Shown here in pieces: positions 55,959 to 64,000 of a stretch of DNA of 64,000 bases (position 1 is its first letter; the number at the start of each line of letters is the position of its first letter). The position numbers and the translations under genes were made by a program. The DNA comes from Oceanihabitans sp. 2_MG-2023 (GTDB lineage: Bacteria; Bacteroidota; Bacteroidia; Flavobacteriales; Flavobacteriaceae): contig NZ_JAUOQT010000001.1 in NCBI RefSeq assembly GCF_030547245.1, positions 434,001-498,000 on the forward strand, read 5' to 3'. The notes under the pieces were generated by a model. It ran no database searches. It saw nothing but the letters and a program-made list of their open reading frames with translations, and had not been told where the DNA came from.

Positions 55959-58900
55959 ATGAAAAAGAATTACGCACTAATATTAATTGCATGTTTATAC
56001 GCTTTTGTGTCTGGTTTTGCGCAGGTAACTATTGGAATACAAGATTTTGAAACTTCTCCTGCAACACCAACAATGACATATACTGGGGGTTCAATTGCTA
56101 CAGGAACTGGCCCTTTCCCTGCTGGAGATAATAATTTTGTAAGTGGTACACGCGCAATTGAAGAAAGTAATGGTACTTCGACCGTTATTTTTGCAAATGT
56201 AGATGCTTCGGCCTATACAAATATTTATTTCACATGTAGATTAGCTTCTTTTTCTGGAAGTTCGGGTAATGGTGCTGATGGTGCCGATGACGTTTTCGTG
56301 GATATTAGTAACGATGGAGGAACCACTTGGCTACGCCAATTACAAGTTCGAGGTTATAGTAATGCTAGATGGTCGTTTGACAGTGGAACAGGAACAGCAT
56401 CTACAACTTACGACAATAATAATACCCCTACTATTTTTGCTCCTACTGCTGGAGGTAATAGAACTACTGATGGTTATAGTACAATTATTGTTGATGGTTT
56501 ACCAAGTGTAAATAATCTAAAAGTAAGGCTAGTAATGGACAACAATAGTAGTAATGAATATTGGATTGTAGATGACGCCGAAATAATTGGTACCAATTCT
56601 ACCCCAACAACAAACATCACCGCAACACCAACCACAATTCCAGATTTAGATTACGTTTTTGGTACAGGACCATCTGCTCCACAAAGCTTTGATGTTACTG
56701 GAACTTTATTAACAGATCCTTCTGGAACAACAATTACATCAACTTCAACAGATTTTGAAGTTTCTTTAACAGCTGTTGGCGGTTATGGTGCTTCTGTGAA
56801 TATACCTTTAATTGATGCCAATAGTACAATACCTATATACACCCGTTTAGTAGCTGGTTTAGCGGTTAATACCTATAGCAATACGATTACCATTGCGAAT
56901 GCCACATCTGGCCTAGGCACTACACCAACCATTAATGTAAGTGGAGAAGTAACACCTGCACCACCTACAAATGATGATTGTTTAAACGCTACAATACTAC
57001 CTGTTGCTACAGGTACTTCTTGTACTCCTACAACTTATACTACTGTAAATGCTACAAATAGTGGTGCAACTACAACCTGTAATGGATATAGTACTTCCGC
57101 TGATATATGGTTTGAAATCACTGTACCTGCTTCAGGGGAATTAAACATAGAAACTACAGCAGGAGTTTTAACCGATGGTGTAATGGCTCTTTATAGTGGA
57201 ACATGTGGATCTCTAACGCAAATAGATTGTGATGACGATACAAATGGGACAATGCCAGAATTAAATGTAACTGGATTAACACCAGGAGATACGCTGTATC
57301 TACTTTTTTGGGAATATGGAGGTAATAATGATGGTGATTTTGGAATTTGCGCTTGGTCACCAGCTCCATTAGCTCCATGTGCTGCTCCATCAACACAACC
57401 AACCAGTTTAAGTTTAAGTAATATAACTGGATCTTCCATAGATGGTTCTTTTACAGCAACTACTGCAGACGATTATCTTGTGGTTGTAAGTACTTCTGCT
57501 ACATTAGGTGCAAACCCTGTAGATAACACAAGCTATACCACTGGAGATACTATTGGTAGTGGTACTGTAGTACAAAGCAGTAACGCAACGACATTTACAG
57601 CAACTGGTTTATCGCAAACAACCCAATATTACTTTTTTGTTTTTGCATTAAACGATTCGAGTTGTACTGGTGGACCAATCTACAATACAACAGCACCATT
57701 AACCAATGATGCAACTACTATTAGTGGACCATGTATTGGTTTAGACGACTTTGACGCTTCTTTACCTTCTGGATATACTTTAGATGGAACATATAGAAAT
57801 ACCGGAAGTGCTTATTCTGGAACATATAAAATAGGTTTTAACGATCCAGGTGATGATTTAGAATTACCAACTACAAGCAACCCTGCATCTCTTTCTTTCT
57901 GGGCTAGACTATCTAGTGGTTCAGGAAGTCAAATAAAAGTACAATATGACAATGGAGGTACTTGGACGGATATTGGAACTACTCAAACAGTTACTGGAAC
58001 TACTTATACGCAATACACTTTTGATTTATCTTTAATTACAGCTTTAAGTAATGTGGATATACGTATCAATATGGTCACAGAAAATAATTCGGTGTATCTG
58101 GATGATTTAGAAGTTTACTGTGGTACTCCATGTACACCACCATCCGATCCAACAGGAGTAATTTCTAGTATAGATGCTCCAGATTTTTGTGAAACTGCAG
58201 AATTGGATTTTTCAGGTACTGCGCCTACAGATATTATTTACTACTGGCAAACGGATGCCGCTGGTGTAGATACCACAAATAATACCACTAGCGCTTTAAA
58301 CGTTACAACAGATGGTGATTATTATGTAAGAGCATTTAATACAACTACTTCATGTTGGTCCTCTGGAGTCGTTGGTCCATATACAGTTACCATAAGTAAC
58401 CTTCCTGTAATTACAGACCAACCAGATAATATTAATGTAACTAATGGCAGCAATGCTACTTTTACAGCAACTGCTACAGGAGCTACTAGCTACCAATGGG
58501 AAGTAAGTACCGATGGAGGTACTAGCTGGACAAATACGGGTACAAACGCGAATACACTTACCGTATTAAGCGCTAGTATTAGTATGCATGGATATGTTTA
58601 TAGAATAACTGCAACAAATTCTTGTGGAGATTCCTTATCCGACGAGGCTGTTTTATTTGTACATAGTGGTTCGCCTTGTATTGATGAAGACTTTGTTGGT
58701 TTTCCAAATACAGGATGGACCAATAGTGGAACAATAAACGAAACTTCTGGTGCACATGCTGGGGTTGCACAACCTTGTAGAGTATTTGGTACAAACGATG
58801 CTATTATTACCGAAGCTACTGATTACCCTACCATATTAGAGTTTTATCAAGATTCCTCTGTTACTGCACACGGAAGTATTGCTACAGTAGATTATCGTAT

Positions 58901-61900
58901 TGGTGCTGGAGCTTGGACTATTTTGCATACGTTTAGTGTTACAGAAGATGGTAAAACGGAATTAGTAGACTTAACCGATGTTTCGGGAATAAACTTAGCT
59001 TCTAATGCGGATGTAAGTTTTAGATTTAACTCCACTTTTAACACTTGGTATCTGGATGATGTAAAGGTATATTGTACTCCTTGTACACCGCCAACTACAA
59101 CAACAACCATCAATTTATCTTCTGGGCCTATTGGTGCTTATGTAACTATTTCTGGTAGTCAATTAGGTTCGGCTACCATAAGTTTTAATGGAACAACACT
59201 TACTCCAGTTTCTCAAGACAGTAATGAAGTCGTGATACAAATTCCAGCGAATGCTGTAGACGGTAGTATTATTATTGAAACGAATTCTATTATTTGTGAT
59301 TCTGCTTTCCCTTTTAATGTAATAAATGAAGAGTTTAATTGTGAGACTAATATAGTACCTGCTGCTACCGATTTATTTATTTATGAATTGTTTGATGAAG
59401 ATCAAGATATAGATGGCTCTGGTGGTGCTTGGGGTAATGGTGGTATGATTACTGTTTATAACGCTACTTTAGAAACGAAAGACTTAAGCGAATACAGACT
59501 GTATAGAACAACAGATCACACAGACACTGTTGGAAGCCCGTATGCTGTATGGCATTCTCTTACAGGAACATTAGCACCTGGAGAAATATACCGTATTAGG
59601 ATAGATGGAAGTAATTGTACTGATTATCCAACTCCTTATGAAACCGCTTTTATTGGTTTTAATGCAAATGATGGTGTAGAACTAAGAAAAAATAACGGCT
59701 CAGGTAGTTATACTACTATTGACCAATTACATACTGGAAACCTTTTAGGATATCGTTACCTAAGAGACTTAACTGTTGCAAAACCTGTAGCAACTTATAA
59801 TGCTGCCGATTGGGCTTTTACAGATGTTTACCCTTCCTCTCCTTATTGTGTTGGCGCAGGACAAGCTCCAGATTTTGAAGGAGGTACTCCAACAATATCT
59901 TTAGACACTCCAATTACTTCATGTACTACTTTTGAAATTACAGCAAATGCGACAGAAGGATATACTGGTATTTATGCTGCAGATTCTTATGATTTAACTT
60001 TTCAATGGTATTATTACGATGGTGTAAACGACCTATGGAATCCTATAAGTACAGGAGGAGACTATACGATAACAAACACTGCTACTCAAAGCACCCTAAT
60101 TGTAGATAATATCATTTCTAAAACAGATTATCAATTCTATTGCGAAGTATCTGAAGGTGCTGGCTGTTACACTACTAGCGAAGCAATAAAACCAGAATTA
60201 AATACTTTAACCTGGGATGGTACCAGCTGGACAGGTATTTTGCCTCCAAATAATACTCCAGATAGTGATAAACTAATTATAATTGATGGAGATTATAATA
60301 CAACAACTAATGGTAGCTTTAGTGCTTGTCAATTAGTGGTAAATGCAGGAAACAAATTAATAATTACCAGCGGCCATTATGTAGAAGTTATTACAAATGT
60401 AGATATATATGGTAACGGTCTTGGTTTAGACGGTGTTCTTATAGAAGACAAAGGAAGTTTTGTACAACATGGTGATGGCATAAATGCAGGAACTTACACT
60501 TTACACCCAGATGCACTAACACAAGTAAATAAACGCACTGCGCCTTTAAATAATTATTATGAATACACCTATTGGAGTTCTCCTGTTGTAGGTGAAACTA
60601 TTGGAAACGGATTACAAGAAGCACATAATTCTAGACGTTTTTGGTATGATGCTACTAATTATTTGGATGCAACCGCAGAAACGAATAATAATAACGGAAC
60701 TGTAAATGGCCAAGATGATATAGATGATAACGGAGACGACTGGCAGTTCACTTCGAATAGCGATATCATGCAACCAGGAGTTGGTTATGCAGCAATGCAC
60801 AATCAAATAGGATTTGGTATACCAGGAGCAAACTACGAATACACGTTTGAAGGAGCACTAAATACTGGGGATTATACGGTACCGCTTTATAGAAATGATT
60901 CGGAAACGAATGATAATAACTGGAACTTTATTGGTAATCCGTATGCCTCTGCTATCGATGCCGATATTTTTCTTACTGCAAATACAGCAATAGACACTAA
61001 TGTATCGGAAACGACAACAGGTGTTACAGATGGTGCTATCTTTTTATGGTCTCAAGATTCGCCGTATTCGGATACCAATAATGGAAATCAAGTTTTAAAC
61101 TTTGCACAAAGTGATTATGCCGTTATTAATGGAACTGGACAAACTGCTGGTGGTGATGGTATTGAACCAGATCGATTTATTCCATCTGGACAAGGATTTT
61201 TTATATCTATGTCTGATGCTGTTAGTACAACAACAGTTTCTGCAGATATAGAAACTGCCGATGTTCTTTTTAACAATACGATGCGTGTAACCGGAAATAA
61301 CAGTCAGTTTTTTAGAAGTTCTAGTAGCGATCAAGCAAATAAGTTATGGTTGAATTTAACTACAGATAGTGGTGTATTTAACCAAATATTAATAGGTTAT
61401 GTACCAGGTGCAACAAATGATTATGATGGTATGTATTATGATGCTCCTAAAAACTTAGCAACAGACGCATACGCTTCCTTATATTCTATAATTGAAGAGG
61501 TAAATGGTAAAGACAAACTAGCAATTCAAGGAAAATCTCCGGAAAGTTTACATGCGGAGGAAGTAATTCCTATTGGATTTAACACAAGCATAGAAGAAGC
61601 AACTATTTATACTTTTTCTATTCCGAAGTTGGAAGGTGAGTTTTTAACAAACAATAGCATTTATGTACATGATAAATTAATGCAAGTTTATCACGATTTA
61701 AAAGCTAGTGATTATAACTTTACTTCGGATTCTGGTTCATTTACGAATAGATTTGATATTGTATTTAACACGACTTCTTTATCTGTTAACGAAAATGAAT
61801 ATACCAATGCGCTTACCATAATAGAACAAGCAGATGGTAGTGTGCAATTTAATACATCGAATGCCTTAGAAATTAAAAACGTTAAGATTTACGATGTTTT

Positions 61901-62042
61901 AGGAAGATTGCTTTACAACTTAAATGGAAACAGTAGTACCGAAATATACCACTTAGATAATTTAAGCCAGGCGACTTATGTTGCTAAAGTGACTTTATCT
62001 AACGATGTGGTTATTACAAAAAAGGCTGTGAAGAGAAACTAA
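55959..62042 (+). CDS. 2027-residue multidomain T9SS exoprotein
   Basis: A signal peptide (1-21, ending GFAQ) precedes an MAM/choice-of-anchor-J-like domain (about 25-210), a beta-sandwich domain shared with the 727-residue protein (about 220-335), a PPC-like domain (about 345-475), a fibronectin III-like domain (about 480-585), another anchor-J-like domain (about 590-725), an Ig-like domain (about 810-890: YQWEVSTDGGTSWTN), a third anchor-J-like domain (about 905-1035), an IPT/TIG domain (about 1045-1115: GAYVTISGSQLGSATISFNG) and a lamin-tail-like domain (about 1137-1290). Then come the YTYWSSPVV (about 1537) / GNPYASAID (about 1659) / PSGQGFFIS (about 1742) module and a type A sorting domain (1945-2027). 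It should be exported by the T9SS and displayed as a long adhesive or binding protein; no catalytic domain was found. Confidence 0.9.
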   Translation: MKKNYALILIACLYAFVSGFAQVTIGIQDFETSPATPTMTYTGGSIATGTGPFPAGDNNFVSGTRAIEESNGTSTVIFANVDASAYTNIYFTCRLASFSGSSGNGADGADDVFVDISNDGGTTWLRQLQVRGYSNARWSFDSGTGTASTTYDNNNTPTIFAPTAGGNRTTDGYSTIIVDGLPSVNNLKVRLVMDNNSSNEYWIVDDAEIIGTNSTPTTNITATPTTIPDLDYVFGTGPSAPQSFDVTGTLLTDPSGTTITSTSTDFEVSLTAVGGYGASVNIPLIDANSTIPIYTRLVAGLAVNTYSNTITIANATSGLGTTPTINVSGEVTPAPPTNDDCLNATILPVATGTSCTPTTYTTVNATNSGATTTCNGYSTSADIWFEITVPASGELNIETTAGVLTDGVMALYSGTCGSLTQIDCDDDTNGTMPELNVTGLTPGDTLYLLFWEYGGNNDGDFGICAWSPAPLAPCAAPSTQPTSLSLSNITGSSIDGSFTATTADDYLVVVSTSATLGANPVDNTSYTTGDTIGSGTVVQSSNATTFTATGLSQTTQYYFFVFALNDSSCTGGPIYNTTAPLTNDATTISGPCIGLDDFDASLPSGYTLDGTYRNTGSAYSGTYKIGFNDPGDDLELPTTSNPASLSFWARLSSGSGSQIKVQYDNGGTWTDIGTTQTVTGTTYTQYTFDLSLITALSNVDIRINMVTENNSVYLDDLEVYCGTPCTPPSDPTGVISSIDAPDFCETAELDFSGTAPTDIIYYWQTDAAGVDTTNNTTSALNVTTDGDYYVRAFNTTTSCWSSGVVGPYTVTISNLPVITDQPDNINVTNGSNATFTATATGATSYQWEVSTDGGTSWTNTGTNANTLTVLSASISMHGYVYRITATNSCGDSLSDEAVLFVHSGSPCIDEDFVGFPNTGWTNSGTINETSGAHAGVAQPCRVFGTNDAIITEATDYPTILEFYQDSSVTAHGSIATVDYRIGAGAWTILHTFSVTEDGKTELVDLTDVSGINLASNADVSFRFNSTFNTWYLDDVKVYCTPCTPPTTTTTINLSSGPIGAYVTISGSQLGSATISFNGTTLTPVSQDSNEVVIQIPANAVDGSIIIETNSIICDSAFPFNVINEEFNCETNIVPAATDLFIYELFDEDQDIDGSGGAWGNGGMITVYNATLETKDLSEYRLYRTTDHTDTVGSPYAVWHSLTGTLAPGEIYRIRIDGSNCTDYPTPYETAFIGFNANDGVELRKNNGSGSYTTIDQLHTGNLLGYRYLRDLTVAKPVATYNAADWAFTDVYPSSPYCVGAGQAPDFEGGTPTISLDTPITSCTTFEITANATEGYTGIYAADSYDLTFQWYYYDGVNDLWNPISTGGDYTITNTATQSTLIVDNIISKTDYQFYCEVSEGAGCYTTSEAIKPELNTLTWDGTSWTGILPPNNTPDSDKLIIIDGDYNTTTNGSFSACQLVVNAGNKLIITSGHYVEVITNVDIYGNGLGLDGVLIEDKGSFVQHGDGINAGTYTLHPDALTQVNKRTAPLNNYYEYTYWSSPVVGETIGNGLQEAHNSRRFWYDATNYLDATAETNNNNGTVNGQDDIDDNGDDWQFTSNSDIMQPGVGYAAMHNQIGFGIPGANYEYTFEGALNTGDYTVPLYRNDSETNDNNWNFIGNPYASAIDADIFLTANTAIDTNVSETTTGVTDGAIFLWSQDSPYSDTNNGNQVLNFAQSDYAVINGTGQTAGGDGIEPDRFIPSGQGFFISMSDAVSTTTVSADIETADVLFNNTMRVTGNNSQFFRSSSSDQANKLWLNLTTDSGVFNQILIGYVPGATNDYDGMYYDAPKNLATDAYASLYSIIEEVNGKDKLAIQGKSPESLHAEEVIPIGFNTSIEEATIYTFSIPKLEGEFLTNNSIYVHDKLMQVYHDLKASDYNFTSDSGSFTNRFDIVFNTTSLSVNENEYTNALTIIEQADGSVQFNTSNALEIKNVKIYDVLGRLLYNLNGNSSTEIYHLDNLSQATYVAKVTLSNDVVITKKAVKRN

Positions 62043-62060
62043 TAGATTGTTTTTAGTAAA

Positions 62061-62097
62061 AACAAAAAGCCTGCTCTTTTGGAGCAGGCTTTTTGTT
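62061..62097 (+). terminator. Terminator after the 2027-residue T9SS gene
   Basis: CAAAAAGCCTGCTC pairs with GAGCAGGCTTTTTG around a five-base loop. Confidence 0.9.
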
Positions 62098-62288
62098 TGC
62101 GTTAAGGATAGAAATGGCATCCTTTTTATGTGACATAAGACCTTTGTTATAGCTAGCTTAAAAATTAGATTGCTCTTTATATACCATTAAAAGTAACCTA
62201 CATAAAAAGATATAATGGATAGCCTGGTACTACGTAGCTTTTTTTTTGCGAAGTAGTAAACGCCCAAATTAAAACACTTACTAAAAAA

Positions 62289-64000
62289 CTATAAACTATA
62301 ACTTAATGCGATAATTAGATTTCTTCCAGGCGCAGCAATACCCGAAGAATAGGTTTTGTAACGTTGGTCTGTTATGTTTTCTAAACTTGCTGTTACTGTT
62401 GTATTTTTATACACTTCCATTTGCGCACTAAAGTTTAGCGTATACCAAGATGGAGCATACGGATTTCCGTCGCTATCTAAGGCGTAGATATAATCTTTCT
62501 CGATTTCGGAAGGTGCTATATCTAGAAAAGAAAGCTCGTTATTATATTCGGCAAAAGCATCGAATTTTAATTTTTCAGATTGCCAAGTAAGGTGTGTATT
62601 ACCAAAGTTTGGTGCAATGTGTCTTACTGGAACTTCGATATCGTCGTCTTCTTCTGTACCACCAATTACATTGTATTGGGAGGTACATTGTAGTTTTTTA
62701 GACAGATTAATTTTCATACCAACCTCGAAACCATAGATCCAAGCTTTCGATGCGTTTTGCATGGCTTGTACTTGGCTTAACTCGCCATTATATAGAATTT
62801 CGCTTTCGCCATTTAAAGTGTAATCGCGTCGTACTAATGCATTATCTAAATACGTGTAGTAGGTTGCTAAATCTAAAACAAACACGTTATCGAAGTCTAA
62901 TTTTAGGCCTAATTCTCCGCTATAAGCATATTCTGGTTTTAAATTTTCGTTGGGTACTACCACCGATCCTGGCTCACTATCGAACACTTTACCTACATCG
63001 TCAATATTTGGTGCTCTAAAAGCGGTAGATGCATTTAATTTCCATTGTATTGTTTTATTTGGTATCCAACTTATTCCAGCGGTTCCTGTTAATGCTCCAG
63101 CATCACTTTTTGTGGTATTAAATGGGAGATCTAAAAACACGTTGTTTTCGGTAAAATCTGCTTGGTATGCAACATGGTTGTAGCGTATACCAGACTGTAA
63201 TACAAACCTAGTGTTTGGTTTGTATTTTAAACTGGCATATGCTGCTGCAGATTGCCAACTAGAATTATCTGGATATCGAGTTACAATAGCTGCTGTTTCG
63301 TTAGTGGTTATATCTCTAGCAAATGCTTTAGAATGCACTTTATTATACACATATTCTAGACCATAAAACAGTTCGGTTTTTGGACTAATTAATTTCTCGA
63401 AATCTAGGTTTGCAGAATATGCGTCTACACTTTCTTCGGTATTATCCTGGTTTGTAGATTGATAATCTCTATCGATTCTACTTTCTTGAAAGTTTTGGTA
63501 AGCGGTTATAAATTTAATTTTATCGTAAAGGTTAGAACCACTACTTAGCTTTGTTAACCCAAAGTTTGACATAAACCATTTTTGAGGTCCATAATCCCAT
63601 TGTGCAGAACGTAAATCGCCGTCTCTATAGCGAATTAAACGATCGTATCTTGGATAATCGGAAGTTGCAGAATAGTATAAACCTAGATCGAAACTTAAAT
63701 TATCTTGTGGTTCGAACCGTACTTTTTGAATTAGGTTTATTTGATCGTAGCCTGTAAATTTTTGGATTTTCGGATTGCTGTTTTGTACAATTACATCTTC
63801 GCCATCTATAGTTTCTATGTATTCTGGTCTTAAGTAATCGTCTGGGCCGTGGGAACCCATTCTTAAATCGTCGAAATAGGTATAACTAGCATTGGTAAGA
63901 AAAGCCCATTTTTTAAGTCCGATATTAAAATCTAAATGTCCAGTCTTTTCATTTGTTGCAGTTGCATATCGAACTGCAGCATTAGCATTAAATTTAAGAG
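62289..64000 (-). CDS. TonB-dependent receptor, C-terminal part (5' end outside window)
   Basis: The frame is open to the right edge; an internal Met at 63860 is not the true start, because coding sequence continues upstream (FNIGLKKWAFLTNASYTYFDD before it). The 570 visible residues are barrel strands of a BtuB- or FepA-like TonB receptor: ELFYGLEYVYNKVHSKA, RFVLQSGIRYNHVAYQADF, STAFRAPNIDDVGKVF, NLKPEYAYSGELGLKLDF and the C-terminal LIIALSYSL with a final hydrophobic residue. The plug and TonB box lie outside the window. The FRAPNIDD and NLKPE blocks are characteristic of TonB receptor barrels. The ligand is unknown. Confidence 0.9.
   Translation of the reverse strand, partial: LKFNANAAVRYATATNEKTGHLDFNIGLKKWAFLTNASYTYFDDLRMGSHGPDDYLRPEYIETIDGEDVIVQNSNPKIQKFTGYDQINLIQKVRFEPQDNLSFDLGLYYSATSDYPRYDRLIRYRDGDLRSAQWDYGPQKWFMSNFGLTKLSSGSNLYDKIKFITAYQNFQESRIDRDYQSTNQDNTEESVDAYSANLDFEKLISPKTELFYGLEYVYNKVHSKAFARDITTNETAAIVTRYPDNSSWQSAAAYASLKYKPNTRFVLQSGIRYNHVAYQADFTENNVFLDLPFNTTKSDAGALTGTAGISWIPNKTIQWKLNASTAFRAPNIDDVGKVFDSEPGSVVVPNENLKPEYAYSGELGLKLDFDNVFVLDLATYYTYLDNALVRRDYTLNGESEILYNGELSQVQAMQNASKAWIYGFEVGMKINLSKKLQCTSQYNVIGGTEEDDDIEVPVRHIAPNFGNTHLTWQSEKLKFDAFAEYNNELSFLDIAPSEIEKDYIYALDSDGNPYAPSWYTLNFSAQMEVYKNTTVTASLENITDQRYKTYSSGIAAPGRNLIIALSYSL

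Overview
The window is AT-rich DNA from a member of the Bacteroidota, almost certainly a marine-type Flavobacteriaceae (near Lacinutrix, Olleya, Bizionia or Winogradskyella; the genus is a guess). The evidence is four very large secreted proteins with type IX secretion (T9SS) C-terminal sorting domains, several TonB-dependent receptors, DUF4270 and DUF5916 proteins, AraC regulators with membrane N-termini, Bacteroidota-type -7 promoter boxes (TAnnTTTG), a very short ATP synthase epsilon subunit, and gene pairs such as panC-panD beside a half-length GlgA-like protein. No rRNA, tRNA, CRISPR array, transposase or phage gene was seen.

Layout. 1-3355 (minus): uvrC overlaps a patatin/BamA-like phospholipase that runs off the left edge. 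3488-6318 (plus): a tight rimB-like / rimK / AstE-like deacylase / 5-FTHF cyclo-ligase operon. 6315-10001 (minus): an accessory-looking block of a membrane-bound AraC regulator, a lipoprotein with a papain-like C-terminal region, and two paralogous small membrane proteins. 10053-15301 (minus): lspA, an adhesin-like secreted protein, a DksA-like protein and ileS. 15364-24736 (minus): a T9SS gene remnant and two giant tandem paralogous T9SS proteins. 24877-28827 (minus): radA, an esterase-like protein without its nucleophile, and panC-panD. 28860-39837 (plus): GlgA-like half protein, DUF4270 lipoprotein, glmS, a TonB receptor with an SGNH-hydrolase lipoprotein, and atpD-atpC. 39841-45923 (minus): umuC, a UmuD-like peptidase, an AraC regulator, an NTF2-like protein, an exported degenerate Nudix protein and a DUF5916 protein. 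46000-55351 (mixed): small conserved proteins, an alpha/beta hydrolase, a divergent MocR / TonB-receptor pair, a JmjC-like cupin, a small outer-membrane protein, a 727-residue T9SS protein and recX. 55959-64000: a 2027-residue T9SS protein and a TonB receptor cut by the right edge.

How it fits together. Housekeeping genes (uvrC, ileS, lspA, radA, glmS, atpDC, panCD, recX) are interleaved with surface and secretion genes typical of a marine heterotroph. Several members of ordinary families lack the residues that define their chemistry: a MocR regulator with Gln in place of the PLP lysine, an exported Nudix fold with every acidic Nudix-box residue replaced, a GlgA-like half protein without the KTGGL motif, and an esterase with Gly at the nucleophile position. 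These, together with a C-terminal module shared by all four complete T9SS proteins and the lipoprotein / tandem membrane-protein block, are the main leads. All residue alignments were made by eye.
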